Source: Hyphomicrobiales bacterium
GTDB taxonomy: Bacteria > Pseudomonadota > Alphaproteobacteria > Rhizobiales > Xanthobacteraceae
Direction of reading: 5' to 3'
Assembly: GCA_026400425.1 (NCBI GenBank)
Contig: JAPLPC010000610.1
Location: 1-18,855 of the forward strand
DNA: 18,855 nucleotides
Numbering within the stretch: position 1 is the first letter of the stretch; each line of letters opens with the position of its first letter. This document shows positions 7,262 through 15,553 of the stretch, piece by piece. The notes under the pieces are model-generated. The model was not told where the DNA came from, searched no databases, and saw only the letters and a list, made by a program, of their open reading frames with translations. A program made the translations under genes and the position numbers.

Positions 7262-8471
7262 CGATGCCTTGGATAGCGTTGTAGGCACTGCTTTCTGTCT
7301 GGCCGTAAAGCTGCCGTAGCTTTATTCCCAGTGCGCGGTAGAATACGAACGTATCCTCCCCCATCGCTTCGCCGCCAGTGAAGGCGCCGCGCAGACGGGT
7401 CAACCCGAATTGGTCTTTGATCGGGCCAGAAACTAGAAGCTCGCAGAGCGGACTGAGCAATCGGTGCGTCAGCTTGGGCTTTTCTCCAGCGAGCTTGCGC
7501 TTCTCAGCAGAGATCGCAGCCCCCATCAACAGATCATAGCTGCGCCGTTTCAGCCAGGAAGAATCCTCCACGCGCACCTGAATGGTTGTCAGCAGATTGT
7601 CCCAGCTTCGAGGCGCCGCCAGATAGAATGTTGGGGCAATCTCGCGAAGGTTTTGCAAAACAGTCTCTTGCCGCTCGGGAATGTTGATGGAAAATTGCAA
7701 GGCGATACCTGCGCCCATCGTCACCGCGAAGTCGCCAACCCACGCCATAGGCAGGTAGGCAAGGATACTTTCACCGAAACCGAACGTCTTGCCTTCATAG
7801 GCATTGCGCACGCCTGACAAGAGGTTCCGATGCGACAGCACGACACCTTTTGGTTTTCCTGTACTTCCGGACGAGTGGACAAATACAGCAGGGTCATCTG
7901 GTTGAGCACGCGCGACAAGCTGCGCTAGGGCATCGGCGCTATCCCCGAGGTTCTCGTTTCCTCGGTTTTGAATCTCTTCCCACGAAGTCAGGCCCGGACT
8001 TGTATACGAGCCGAGACCACGGGAATCGTCGTAGATGATGAAATCGATTGCAGATCCTTGCTCACGCAACTCCAGAGCCTTATCCACCTGCTCCTGATCC
8101 TCAGCCAGAACAAACCGTGCGCTGGCTTCGTGAACAAAATGCCGTATCTCATCGATCGTCGCATCGGGATAAGCTGGCATCGCGTAACCGCCGAGCGCGC
8201 CAGCAGCCAGCATGCCTGCGTACAGACGCGGCCGATTGTCACCCAGCACGAGCAACACTTCGCCGCGCTTGAAGCCAAGCGCTTCCAGCCCGGCCGCGCA
8301 TCGCATAACCGCGTCTCTAAACTGGCGCCAAGTTGTTTCTTGCCAAATCCCTTTGCTCTTCTCACGCACCGCCACCCGGTTTGGGCACGTTTCGGCATTG
8401 CGATCGAGAACACGTATGAGAGTGGTATCCGTTTCGAAGTTCCAGGTTTGTATTTGATTAGTGCGCGCCAC
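7215..8471 (-). CDS. 5' frame of the broken acyl-CoA ligase (adenylation core)
   Basis: The 418 codons cover the N-terminal adenylation core: the phosphate-binding loop HSSGSTGKPKGVVLSH, and LRQLYGQTES (motif A5) near the end. It ends eight codons after motif A5's neighbourhood, without the hinge and C-terminal lid domain, so on its own it should not complete catalysis. The start is GTG at 8471, preceded by a run of G, and overlaps the end of livG by 14 bases. Confidence 0.6.
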   Translation of the reverse strand: MARTNQIQTWNFETDTTLIRVLDRNAETCPNRVAVREKSKGIWQETTWRQFRDAVMRCAAGLEALGFKRGEVLLVLGDNRPRLYAGMLAAGALGGYAMPAYPDATIDEIRHFVHEASARFVLAEDQEQVDKALELREQGSAIDFIIYDDSRGLGSYTSPGLTSWEEIQNRGNENLGDSADALAQLVARAQPDDPAVFVHSSGSTGKPKGVVLSHRNLLSGVRNAYEGKTFGFGESILAYLPMAWVGDFAVTMGAGIALQFSINIPERQETVLQNLREIAPTFYLAAPRSWDNLLTTIQVRVEDSSWLKRRSYDLLMGAAISAEKRKLAGEKPKLTHRLLSPLCELLVSGPIKDQFGLTRLRGAFTGGEAMGEDTFVFYRALGIKLRQLYGQTESSAYNAIQGIDEVRLHTVGRPLRLL

Positions 8472-9297
8472 CCGCCCCCCCGATATACGCCTCGATCACA
8501 CGGGGATCAGCGATGACGTCAGCTGGAACGCCGGTACCAATCATCGCGCCGTAGTTCAATGCCAGCATTCGATCGCAGATGCCCGTAATGACATCCATAT
8601 GATGCTCGATGATAAGGACGGTCACGCCGCGTTCGTCGCGCGCATCGAGTATGAACCGAGCCATAAATTCTTTCTCCTCCTGATTCATGCCGGCCATGGG
8701 CTCGTCAAGGACCAGAAAGCTTGGCTCCGCCGCAAGCGCTCGAGCCAGCTCAACACGTTTTTTGAGGCCGATCGGAATAGTATCGACGAGCTCGTCTCGC
8801 ACGCCTTCGAGTTGAAGGAAGTCAATTACTTCCTCAACGGCGGTACGGTTTTCTGTCTCATCCCGTTGCGCCAGCCACCAGTACAGCGCGGTCCGCGAGA
8901 CGCTTGGCTTCATGTGAATGTGGCGGCCAAGGAGAATGTTGTCGAGCACGCTCATACCATTGAAGAGCGCAAGGTTCTGAAATGTGCGGGCAATGCCCAA
9001 CCTTGCAATGCGGTGTGGAGAGAGCCCCGTAATATCGCGACCGTTGAGCAGGATACTTCCGCGCTGCGGAGGATAAAATCCAGTAATCGCGTTCGTGAGG
9101 GTCGTCTTCCCACACCCGTTAGGGCCGACCAGTCCGAAAATTTCACCGCGTTCAATCTCCACATCGATGCCGTTGAGGGCGACGATGCCGCCGAACCGTC
9201 GTTCGACAGACCGACACTGCAATACCGGACCTGATAGCTCGCGAGCTAAAGGCAATTCGTTTCTCCCGAGCTTCTTTTGCTTTGGCTTGGTGCTCAA
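8458..9297 (-). CDS. livG: Branched-chain-type ABC transporter ATP-binding protein LivG
   Basis: The other ATPase of the importer and the first gene of the uptake operon. Walker A is GPNGCGKT at residues 58-65, Walker B is FLVLDEP, and the signature region is the divergent IPIGLKKRVELA typical of LivG rather than LSGGQ. It has the LivG hallmark NAITGFYPPQRGSILLNGRDITGL. No ATG fits. The TTG at 9297 has a poor ribosome site, whereas a TTG at 9255 has GGGAG seven bases upstream and would remove the 14 poorly conserved residues. The true start may therefore be 9255. An operator palindrome lies at 9325-9338. Confidence 0.9.
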   Translation of the reverse strand: MSTKPKQKKLGRNELPLARELSGPVLQCRSVERRFGGIVALNGIDVEIERGEIFGLVGPNGCGKTTLTNAITGFYPPQRGSILLNGRDITGLSPHRIARLGIARTFQNLALFNGMSVLDNILLGRHIHMKPSVSRTALYWWLAQRDETENRTAVEEVIDFLQLEGVRDELVDTIPIGLKKRVELARALAAEPSFLVLDEPMAGMNQEEKEFMARFILDARDERGVTVLIIEHHMDVITGICDRMLALNYGAMIGTGVPADVIADPRVIEAYIGGAGGAH

Positions 9298-9324
9298 AAG
9301 CCCGCCAATTGAATATCGTTAAAT

Positions 9325-9344
9325 CTAACTAACGTTCGATTTTA
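9325..9344 (-). promoter_or_regulatory. Operator site 2 (CTAAC-TAAC-GTTCG) and adjoining -10 box before livG
   Basis: The 14-base motif occupies 9325-9338. Directly next to it at 9339-9344 is TAAAAT on the minus strand, a good -10 box for the livG operon. The same TAAAAT-then-motif order occurs at 18360-18379. I see no convincing -35 box (TGTCGC at 17-base spacing). Repression of the uptake operon by occlusion of the start point is the natural reading. Confidence 0.5.
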
Positions 9345-9403
9345 AAGCAAGTTGGATGGGTGCGACAGCTTGTCGATGGGCGCAGAGTTAACCGATGCAC
9401 CTT

Positions 9404-10171
9404 TTACCGATTGCCGAAGTGGGGTTTCCGCTTTTCACGAAACGCGGAGATACCCTCACGCGCGTCTTCGTGCATGAACAAAAACGGAAAACCGTCAATC
9501 GCATGACGCATCTCGTTACCCCCTAAGCCACGATTGTAGAAAGACTTGGCCATGCGTACGGCGAGCCGAGGTTTCTCTGCGATCTGCTCCGCGAAGATCA
9601 TCGCATTAGCGAGTAATTCAGCATGCGGTACAACACGCAGTGCTATACCGAGCCGGCAAGCTTCTTCCGCTGATACTGGTTCGCCGATAACACTCATTTC
9701 CTTGGCCTTAGCGCGGCCGACGATGTCTTGCAGCCGCACGATCGCAAAACCTGGAAGCAGGCCGAGTTTAATTTCAGGGACAGCGAACTTGGCGCGGTCG
9801 GATGCGACGATGAAGTCACAGGCAATTGCGAGCTCAAAGCCGCCGCCGTAAGCTATGCCATTCACGGCCGCGATCACGATCCTACTGGTATTTTCCGGTG
9901 CCGCCAAAACTTCCATGGCATCAATCATGAAACCGCGCGCTTTTTCGGGATCGAAGTCAAACTCTTCAATATTAGCGCCTGTACAGAAGGCCTTCTCGCC
10001 ATTCCCCATAATAACGGCTACACGGATATTCTCGTCCTTATCTACTTGTCTCAACCCTTCGAGAATACCGTGTCGAATGCCGGAGCTTAGTGAATTGAGC
10101 TTTTGTGGCTCGTCGAGCGTTAGGAGCGCAACGCTACCTCTGACTTCGTAATCTACAGATCCGAATCGCAT
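9404..10171 (-). CDS. Enoyl-CoA hydratase (crotonase family)
   Basis: Adds water across an alpha,beta double bond of an acyl-CoA. In this operon the likely substrate is a carboxylated enoyl-CoA of the 3-methylglutaconyl-CoA kind. Both catalytic glutamates of the family are present: Glu113 in GGGFELA and Glu133 in VPEIKLGLLPG, 20 residues apart as in rat crotonase. The oxyanion segment is FCTGANIEEF at 62-71. I choose the ATG at 10171, which follows GGGAG, giving 255 residues; a longer frame to 10261 adds 30 arginine-rich residues reaching into the previous gene. It starts 31 bases after the biotin carboxylase gene stops and is the last gene of that operon. LiuC- and AtuE-like roles are possible. 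Confidence 0.9.
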   Translation of the reverse strand: MRFGSVDYEVRGSVALLTLDEPQKLNSLSSGIRHGILEGLRQVDKDENIRVAVIMGNGEKAFCTGANIEEFDFDPEKARGFMIDAMEVLAAPENTSRIVIAAVNGIAYGGGFELAIACDFIVASDRAKFAVPEIKLGLLPGFAIVRLQDIVGRAKAKEMSVIGEPVSAEEACRLGIALRVVPHAELLANAMIFAEQIAEKPRLAVRMAKSFYNRGLGGNEMRHAIDGFPFLFMHEDAREGISAFREKRKPHFGNR

Positions 10172-10202
10172 AGTCCGCTCCCTTTGTTGACTTCTAGCGT
10201 TG

Positions 10203-12197
10203 TTAAGCGATCTCTTCAGCCTCAACGATCGCGACCACCGCGTTGCGTTCGACCGTCTCATTAGCGCGGCAGCTTATCGATTTGACGACGCCATCTATCG
10301 GGCTGCTAATCCGCAGCTCCATCTTCATTGACTCTAAGATCGCGATAACATCGCCGATCTTGACAGTCTCACCGACTTGAACGTTGACCATGCGGATCAT
10401 GCCCATCATCGGCGCGCGCAGTTCGCCGCTCGCCTCAGGTTTCGCGCTTATATACGAGAGGTAAGAAATGGCCTTTAACGAATGGATTCCTTCGCGATCA
10501 TGTATGAACAATCTATCGCCTTGTTGATGAATGCTTACGTCCTCATAGCGCCCCCCGACAATTGCGACGAACTTCCCGACATCGCTGGGATTGAGGCTGA
10601 CTGTGAGTGTCTCGTCATTGACACTGATCATCATGCTTCCATCCGCTTGCCGCGGTGCAAAACGGATCTCCGTACTGACCCCATCGGCCTCGAGGTGCAG
10701 GATCGGTATTGGTGACAATCCATCATCGCCGCGAGCCATTTGCCAGGCCGTGGTTTCGCGTGCTTTCCAAGGATTGTTCACTGCCGCCGGCCGTTGCTGC
10801 ATTAGCCAGAAATAGGCGCCAATTGCTGAAGCTTCGACATTTGTCGCCTTTCCCTTCTCTTCGAGACGGCCGATATTCTCGTCGATCAATCTTGTATAGA
10901 AATTCGCATTTCGGGTTTCTGGCAGCTCGAGCAGTTTTACCAGAAAGTCCTGATTGGTTGTAATGCCAAAGATTGAGGTTTGACGAAGCGCGTAGCTGAG
11001 CTGATCCAGTGCCTCCTCGCGGGTCGCGGCACTCGAGATTAGCTTAGCTAACATCGAGTCGTAGTACGGAGAGACCGAGGAGCCACACTCGATGCCTGTC
11101 TCCACCCTTACGGACTTCGGGAAACAGACATAGGCAATATCGCCTGTACATGGCATGAAATTGTCAGCGGGATCCTCTGCACATACTCTTGCTTCGACCG
11201 CATGCCCCACGCATGTAATATCTTGCTGTTCGAAACTCAGTCCTTCGCCGGCAGCAATCCGCAACATAAGTTCGACGATATCGACGCCTGTTACTAGTTC
11301 TGTCACCGGATGTTCGACTTGAAGGCGAGGATTTACTTCGAGAAAATAGTATTCGTTTCCGCTGACGATGAACTCGACGGTCCCGACGCCGCGGTATCTC
11401 AAACGCGCTCCAAGCCGAGTCGCGTCCGAGGTTATCCGTTGGCGAAGTTCTCGCGATAGATTAGCGGCAGGTGCTTCCTCAATCAATTTCTGGTGGCGAC
11501 GCTGGAGTGAGCATTCGCGTTCGAACAAATGGATCACATTTCCGTTGCCATCGCCTGCGATCTGCACTTCAATGTGCCGACCACGTGGAATCAGCTTCTC
11601 AACGATCAACCCGGCGCTGCCGAACGAATTTTTTGCCTCGCGCATTGCTGCTTCGATTTCATCTTCCAGACCATCCGGCTTCGCTACTGCGCGCATACCC
11701 TTTCCGCCACCGCCTGCCGCTGCTTTCAGCATGACGGGGAAGCCTAGTTCGGTGACGGTCGTCACGATCGTGCTAACATCCTCACTAGGCGTTTGACTTC
11801 CCGGTACCGTTGGAACATTGGCGGCGCCAGCTTCGCGCTTCGCAGAGGCTTTGTCGCCAAGACGCTCGATGACTTCGGGAGTCGGGCCGATAAAGACCAG
11901 ACCCGCAGCCTCCACAGCGCGAGCGAAGCTCGCATTCTCAGCGAGAAAGCCGAATCCAGGATGAATGGCCTCCGCGCCAGCAGCTTTCGCTGCGGCTATT
12001 ACTGCGTCGATCTTCAAATAGCTATCAGACGCAGCACCACTGCCAATGAGGTAGGACTCCCCGATAGTCTTGACGTGCAGCGAACCGGCATCGACCGAAG
12101 AGTGAACACCGGCCACTTCAACGCCAAGCTTATGACAGGTGCGCGCAATCCGGCAAGCAATCTCACCACGGTTCGCAATCAGGATTTTTTTAAACAC
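10203..12197 (-). CDS. Acyl-CoA carboxylase alpha subunit (biotin carboxylase with biotin carrier domain)
   Basis: Carboxylates its own biotin using ATP and bicarbonate and passes the carboxyl group to the carboxyltransferase encoded just upstream. Order of domains: biotin carboxylase N-domain from FKKILIANRGEIACRI; ATP-grasp with the glycine loop GGGGKGM at 162-168 and EVNPRLQVEHPVTE at 287-300; a linker of about 150 residues; and a C-terminal biotinyl domain with ESMKM, Lys625 being the biotin site. The 664-residue length is that of methylcrotonyl- and geranyl-CoA carboxylase alpha chains. The start is GTG at 12197, with AGAGGA upstream, 16 bases after the carboxyltransferase stop. A frame reaching 12266 would overlap that gene and adds a non-homologous leader. 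Confidence 0.92.
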   Translation of the reverse strand: MFKKILIANRGEIACRIARTCHKLGVEVAGVHSSVDAGSLHVKTIGESYLIGSGAASDSYLKIDAVIAAAKAAGAEAIHPGFGFLAENASFARAVEAAGLVFIGPTPEVIERLGDKASAKREAGAANVPTVPGSQTPSEDVSTIVTTVTELGFPVMLKAAAGGGGKGMRAVAKPDGLEDEIEAAMREAKNSFGSAGLIVEKLIPRGRHIEVQIAGDGNGNVIHLFERECSLQRRHQKLIEEAPAANLSRELRQRITSDATRLGARLRYRGVGTVEFIVSGNEYYFLEVNPRLQVEHPVTELVTGVDIVELMLRIAAGEGLSFEQQDITCVGHAVEARVCAEDPADNFMPCTGDIAYVCFPKSVRVETGIECGSSVSPYYDSMLAKLISSAATREEALDQLSYALRQTSIFGITTNQDFLVKLLELPETRNANFYTRLIDENIGRLEEKGKATNVEASAIGAYFWLMQQRPAAVNNPWKARETTAWQMARGDDGLSPIPILHLEADGVSTEIRFAPRQADGSMMISVNDETLTVSLNPSDVGKFVAIVGGRYEDVSIHQQGDRLFIHDREGIHSLKAISYLSYISAKPEASGELRAPMMGMIRMVNVQVGETVKIGDVIAILESMKMELRISSPIDGVVKSISCRANETVERNAVVAIVEAEEIA

Positions 12198-12213
12198 GAT
12201 CAGTCCTCTGTCG

Positions 12214-13821
12214 TCACATCCGCAATACGCCAAAATCCGTGTGCTTCTGCGGCAGGCGGCCCGCAAGATCGAGTAGCAGCGCCATCACATTTCGCGTCTC
12301 GAGCGGGTCAATCACCATGTCACACCACGTATTGCGGGCGAAGTTGTACGCGTTAGCGAAGCCTTCGAATTCTTCGCGAACCGGTGCGCGGTACGCTTCA
12401 CGCTCGCTTTCGGTCCAACTTGTTCCCTCGCGCTTGTGGGTTTCGTCCTTCACCATCGCAAGCGTGTTGGCAGCCTGATCGGGGCCCATGATAGCTGAGC
12501 GTCCGTTAGGCCACATCATCATCGCGTTCGGCCGGAACGCGCGACCGCACATCGAAAGATATCCTGCACCGTAAGCGTTGCCGATTATCAATGTGTATTT
12601 TGGCACGTTAGCACTGGCCATCGCGGTGATCATCTTGGCACCATTCTTCGCAATGCCGCCTTCCTCAGCTTCCCGGCCGACCATAAAACCGGTGACGTCC
12701 GCCATGAACAGCAAGGGAATTTTGCGCTTGCAACAGAGGTCGATAAAGTGAGTTGCCTTTAGCGCGCATTCGGAAAACAGCACGCCGTTGTTGCACAAGA
12801 TGCCGATTTCGAAGCCCATGATACGACCAAATCCAGTGATCAGGGTTTCTCCATACAGTGGCTTGAACTCGTGGAACTCACTATCATCCACAATACGGGC
12901 GATCACATCGCGATTGTTTGTTGGCACCTTAGGGTCAGCGCTGATCAGGCCGTAAATTTCGGCAGGGTCGGCGCGCGGCGGGAGTGGCGACGATATACTC
13001 CATTTCTGCTCCGGGACATCGCCGAGTCGGGCAACGATATCTCGGGTAATAGCGATGGCGTGACTGTCGCTTTCTGCTAGATGGTCAGTGACGCCGCTGA
13101 TGCGGCTATGCATCTCACCTCCGCCGAGCGCTTCGACACCGACCTCTTCTTTTGTAGCTGCATAGACGAGCTGCGGTCCACCGAGGAACATTGCGCCCTG
13201 ATTGCGCACGATCACGGTCTCGTCGCATAGCGCTGGAATATATGCGCCACCAGCCGTCGATGGACCATGTACCACTGCGATCTGCGGAATACCCTCAGCG
13301 GACATCCGGATCTGATTGTAGAAAATTGATCCAAACTGACCTTCGTCTGGAAATATGTTCGGTTGGTCCGGTAGATTAGCGCCCCCAGACTGCACGAGCG
13401 TAATGCAGGGCAAACGATGTTGCCATGCGAAGCGCTGGGCTCTGACGTGCTTTTTGCACGTTATACCGTAATAGCTACCGCCCTTAACCGTTGCAGCATT
13501 TGCAATTATCATGCACGCTCGGCCTGATACAATGCCAACGCCCGTGATTATGCTACCCCCAGGCGGAACGCCGTCATGCAGGCCTTCCCCGGCCAGTTGG
13601 CAGAATTCTAAAAACGGTGAACCAGGATCAAGAAGTGCGGTGATCCGCTCGCGCGGCAATAGCTGCTTGCGCTCCTTATGCAGCCGTCGGGCCCGCTCCG
13701 GTCCGCCGATGGTGGCCGCCGCGCGTCGAGCTTGCAGATCAGCGATCCGAGCTTCATAAGCCTGGCGATTTCGCTGAAATTCGTCGCTCGTGGTCGAAAT
13801 ATCTAACTTCATAATAGCCAT
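12214..13821 (-). CDS. Acyl-CoA carboxylase beta subunit (carboxyltransferase, MCC/GCC type)
   Basis: Transfers the carboxyl group from biotin to an acyl-CoA. The 535 residues make a double crotonase-fold carboxyltransferase. SGGANLP near 145, FGSIFYNQ at 173-180 and TAGGAY at 189-194 belong to the N half; VTGFMVG, GIAKNGAKM and GAGYLSMCGRAF followed by MMMWPNGRSAIMG belong to the C half. This is the pattern of methylcrotonyl-CoA and geranyl-CoA carboxylases (LiuB, AtuC) rather than propionyl- or acetyl-CoA carboxylase, which implies gamma-carboxylation of a 3-methyl-branched enoyl-CoA. ATG at 13821 lies 12 bases after the dehydrogenase stop; an ATG three codons on is possible. I cannot tell methylcrotonyl from longer chains by eye. 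Confidence 0.9.
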   Translation of the reverse strand: MAIMKLDISTTSDEFQRNRQAYEARIADLQARRAAATIGGPERARRLHKERKQLLPRERITALLDPGSPFLEFCQLAGEGLHDGVPPGGSIITGVGIVSGRACMIIANAATVKGGSYYGITCKKHVRAQRFAWQHRLPCITLVQSGGANLPDQPNIFPDEGQFGSIFYNQIRMSAEGIPQIAVVHGPSTAGGAYIPALCDETVIVRNQGAMFLGGPQLVYAATKEEVGVEALGGGEMHSRISGVTDHLAESDSHAIAITRDIVARLGDVPEQKWSISSPLPPRADPAEIYGLISADPKVPTNNRDVIARIVDDSEFHEFKPLYGETLITGFGRIMGFEIGILCNNGVLFSECALKATHFIDLCCKRKIPLLFMADVTGFMVGREAEEGGIAKNGAKMITAMASANVPKYTLIIGNAYGAGYLSMCGRAFRPNAMMMWPNGRSAIMGPDQAANTLAMVKDETHKREGTSWTESEREAYRAPVREEFEGFANAYNFARNTWCDMVIDPLETRNVMALLLDLAGRLPQKHTDFGVLRM

Positions 13822-13833
13822 GCGGCGTTTGAC

Positions 13834-14997
13834 CTAATAGCTGCGCGGCAAGCCCATCACGTGCTCGCCGATATAGTTGAGGATCATCTCGCGGTTAAGT
13901 GGCGCGGTTTTTAGCAGACGCACCATCGGATAGATGTCAAAGATGCCATATTCTTTGGTAAAGCCATTACCTCCGTGGCATTGAATTGCGGTGTCTACAG
14001 CTTTGATGCCGGCATCCGCTGCGGCGAGCTTTGCCATGTTCGAAAACTCACCAGCCTCGCGCCCCTGATCGAAAGTCCAAGCCGCCTTCAAAGTCATCAA
14101 AGAAGCCATTTCAATATCAGTGCGCGCGTTCGCCAGCGGGTGTTGAAGGCCTTGATAGGAACCTATAGGAACGTTATTGAATACTTTCCGTTCTCGCGCG
14201 TACTCGACTGCCCGATTGAGGGCATACCGTCCGAGACCGCAACAGATTGAACCCACCAAAATTCGTTCGGGATTAAGGCTCTTGAACAAGATGCCGAAAC
14301 CTTGGTCGATCTCGCCCACGACATCCTCCGGTCCGAGATCTACATCATCGAAGAATAGCTGCCATTGCGTCTCCGGCGCCGGGATACTGACAGGGATGTA
14401 TTGCTTCTGAAGTCCCTTAGACTTGAGATCTACGATGAACAATGTGAAGCCGTCGGTTTTCTTGCTAACGTCAGTGTGGAGCTTAGTGCGAGCGACAACG
14501 AGCGCATAATCAGCTCCATCGGCGTCGGTGATGAATGTTTTCTGACCATTTAAGGAAAATCGATTCCCGCGCTTGGTTGCAATCGTGCTGGTGCGGATCG
14601 TGTTAGTACCAGCGTCAGGCTCCGTGATCGCGAAGCAAAAGCGGGTCTTGCCGGAGCACGCATCGGGGAGATAGCGCGACTTTTGTGCCGTCGTACCGTG
14701 TTTCGCTATGAATCCTAAGCTCATTGCCGCCCCGACAACTAAGTTCAAAAGAGGAATTCCGTTGTTCGAGAGGCCCTCCAAGAACAGGTGCATTTCGACC
14801 ATGCCTTGACCTGCCCCGCCGTACTCCTCCGGCACCATCGTTCCGACGAAGCCATCGTCGGCAACTTTTTGGTATAGAGCCTCCGGGAATTGGTGCTTGT
14901 CGGCGCAATCCATCCAATAGCGCCGATCAAACTTTTTCGCGATGGAGTTTCCATAGTCGAGGATCTGTTGCTGTTCCTGCGTGAGATCGAAGTCCAT
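13834..14997 (-). CDS. Acyl-CoA dehydrogenase
   Basis: An FAD enzyme that introduces an alpha,beta double bond into an acyl-CoA, passing electrons to ETF. It shows FCFAITEPDAGTNT near 120-133, the FAD- and substrate-contacting signature; NGQKTFITDAD at 150-160; and the C-terminal QCHGGNGFTKEYGIFDIYPMVR. The usual C-terminal YEGT base is missing (KTAPLNREM there), but Glu244 in SLNPERILV sits where isovaleryl- and long-chain acyl-CoA dehydrogenases have theirs. ATG at 14997 follows AAAGGAGC and gives 387 residues; an earlier in-frame ATG at 15057 would run into the operator. It is the first gene of an operon with both carboxylase subunits and a hydratase, an order close to liuABDC, so a branched-chain acyl-CoA is the likely substrate. 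Confidence 0.9.
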   Translation of the reverse strand: MDFDLTQEQQQILDYGNSIAKKFDRRYWMDCADKHQFPEALYQKVADDGFVGTMVPEEYGGAGQGMVEMHLFLEGLSNNGIPLLNLVVGAAMSLGFIAKHGTTAQKSRYLPDACSGKTRFCFAITEPDAGTNTIRTSTIATKRGNRFSLNGQKTFITDADGADYALVVARTKLHTDVSKKTDGFTLFIVDLKSKGLQKQYIPVSIPAPETQWQLFFDDVDLGPEDVVGEIDQGFGILFKSLNPERILVGSICCGLGRYALNRAVEYARERKVFNNVPIGSYQGLQHPLANARTDIEMASLMTLKAAWTFDQGREAGEFSNMAKLAAADAGIKAVDTAIQCHGGNGFTKEYGIFDIYPMVRLLKTAPLNREMILNYIGEHVMGLPRSY

Positions 14998-15058
14998 GGA
15001 TGAAGCTCCTTTTCCAAGTTCAGAAAATATCCTACGCAGAACGTCACCTGCGCGCAAT

Positions 15059-15072
15059 CTAACGATCGTTAG
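15059..15072. promoter_or_regulatory. Operator site 3 (perfect palindrome CTAACGATCGTTAG)
   Basis: The only perfectly symmetrical copy of the motif, 62 bases before the dehydrogenase start. It forms a pair with site 4, centre to centre 17 bases. This size and symmetry are typical of TetR-family operators in acyl-CoA catabolic clusters; the regulator is not encoded in the window. Confidence 0.6.
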
Positions 15073-15075
15073 AAA

Positions 15076-15089
15076 CTAACGTTTGTTAG
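15076..15089. promoter_or_regulatory. Operator site 4 (CTAAC-GTTT-GTTAG)
   Basis: Second copy of the motif before the dehydrogenase-carboxylase operon, separated from site 3 by three bases (AAA). Its arms are perfect and the centre is not symmetrical. On the minus strand TTGAAA at 15105-15110 could be a -35 box, in which case sites 3 and 4 would cover the -10 region and start point. I see no clean -10 box. Confidence 0.55.
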
Positions 15090-15133
15090 AAATTTTGGCG
15101 TAGTTTTCAATCGGTTTCTGCATCGAGGCGGCT

Positions 15134-15553
15134 CTACGAGCGGCGAAAGCGCGGTAGAGCTGTCCCGTCCCCCGAAATCTCCACCACCAACGTGACATTC
15201 AAATCGAAGGTGACGTCTTCAGGTGGCCCGCCTGTAAAAGTGCTGATCATTCGTGGGCCCTCTTCGAGATCGACCAGCAGGACTGCATAAGGCACGTCGT
15301 CCTTGAAGGCAGGGCCTGGTGCGCGATGCACGACGCTGAACGAATGGACCTTGCCGCGTCCGCATGCCGGTCGATGCCTGATATCCTCGGCGCCGCACTG
15401 TCGGCACATACCTTGCTGGTAATATTGGACATGACGGCATTTGTCACAATGTTGCAGCAGCAAAACGCCGTCGCGCAGTCCCCGCCACAACTGCGCGGAG
15501 TCCGCATCTGGCGACGGGATCGGCTTTTCGCTGGCTCTGTCATTGCCTGTCAC
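15134..15553 (-). CDS. DUF35 zinc-ribbon/OB-fold protein, partner of the thiolase-like protein
   Basis: A small protein of the ChsH2-DUF35/YrdA-independent OB group that pairs with thiolase-fold enzymes. The rubredoxin-like zinc ribbon has Cys36, Cys39, Cys50 and Cys53 in the HCDKC...MCRQC pattern, followed by an OB-fold beginning GKVHSFSVVHRAPG and ending in VVEISGDGTALPRFRR. The 139-residue length is typical. Its GTG start at 15553 overlaps the stop of the thiolase-like gene by four bases, which suggests a stoichiometric complex. In Ltp2 systems the DUF35 domain is required for activity of the thiolase-like partner and shapes the CoA-ester channel; that role is inferred here from gene order and motifs. 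Confidence 0.88.
   Translation of the reverse strand: MTGNDRASEKPIPSPDADSAQLWRGLRDGVLLLQHCDKCRHVQYYQQGMCRQCGAEDIRHRPACGRGKVHSFSVVHRAPGPAFKDDVPYAVLLVDLEEGPRMISTFTGGPPEDVTFDLNVTLVVEISGDGTALPRFRRS

Larger units (their letters stand above)
6611..8471 (-). pseudogene. Long-chain-type acyl-CoA ligase gene with internal deletion and frameshift
   Basis: In full form this would be a roughly 640-residue AMP-forming acyl-CoA ligase of the ANL superfamily, activating the imported acid to its CoA ester. Two overlapping frames supply almost the whole family sequence, but they cannot be joined. The first frame reads to HTVGRPL and then RLL-stop at 7215. The second resumes at GYYKQEQATRDSLEDGWLHTGDAGYLEPDG near 7228. 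The roughly 20 residues that relatives carry between these points, including the A6 motif (GEILVRS-like), are absent, with a net frame change. Total length 1861 is not a multiple of three. The loss is too large for a homopolymer error. The downstream liv genes remain intact. A second ligase at 16728-18272 could substitute. Confidence 0.75.

Noticed and set aside
9363..9375. Hairpin CGACA-GCT-TGTCG after the hydratase gene, considered as a terminator
   Set aside because: Only five base pairs and no T-run on the minus strand.
12214..13821. Propionyl-CoA carboxylase beta chain
   Set aside because: GGANLP, MCGRAF and MWPNGRSAIMG segments follow the methylcrotonyl/geranyl-CoA type more closely.
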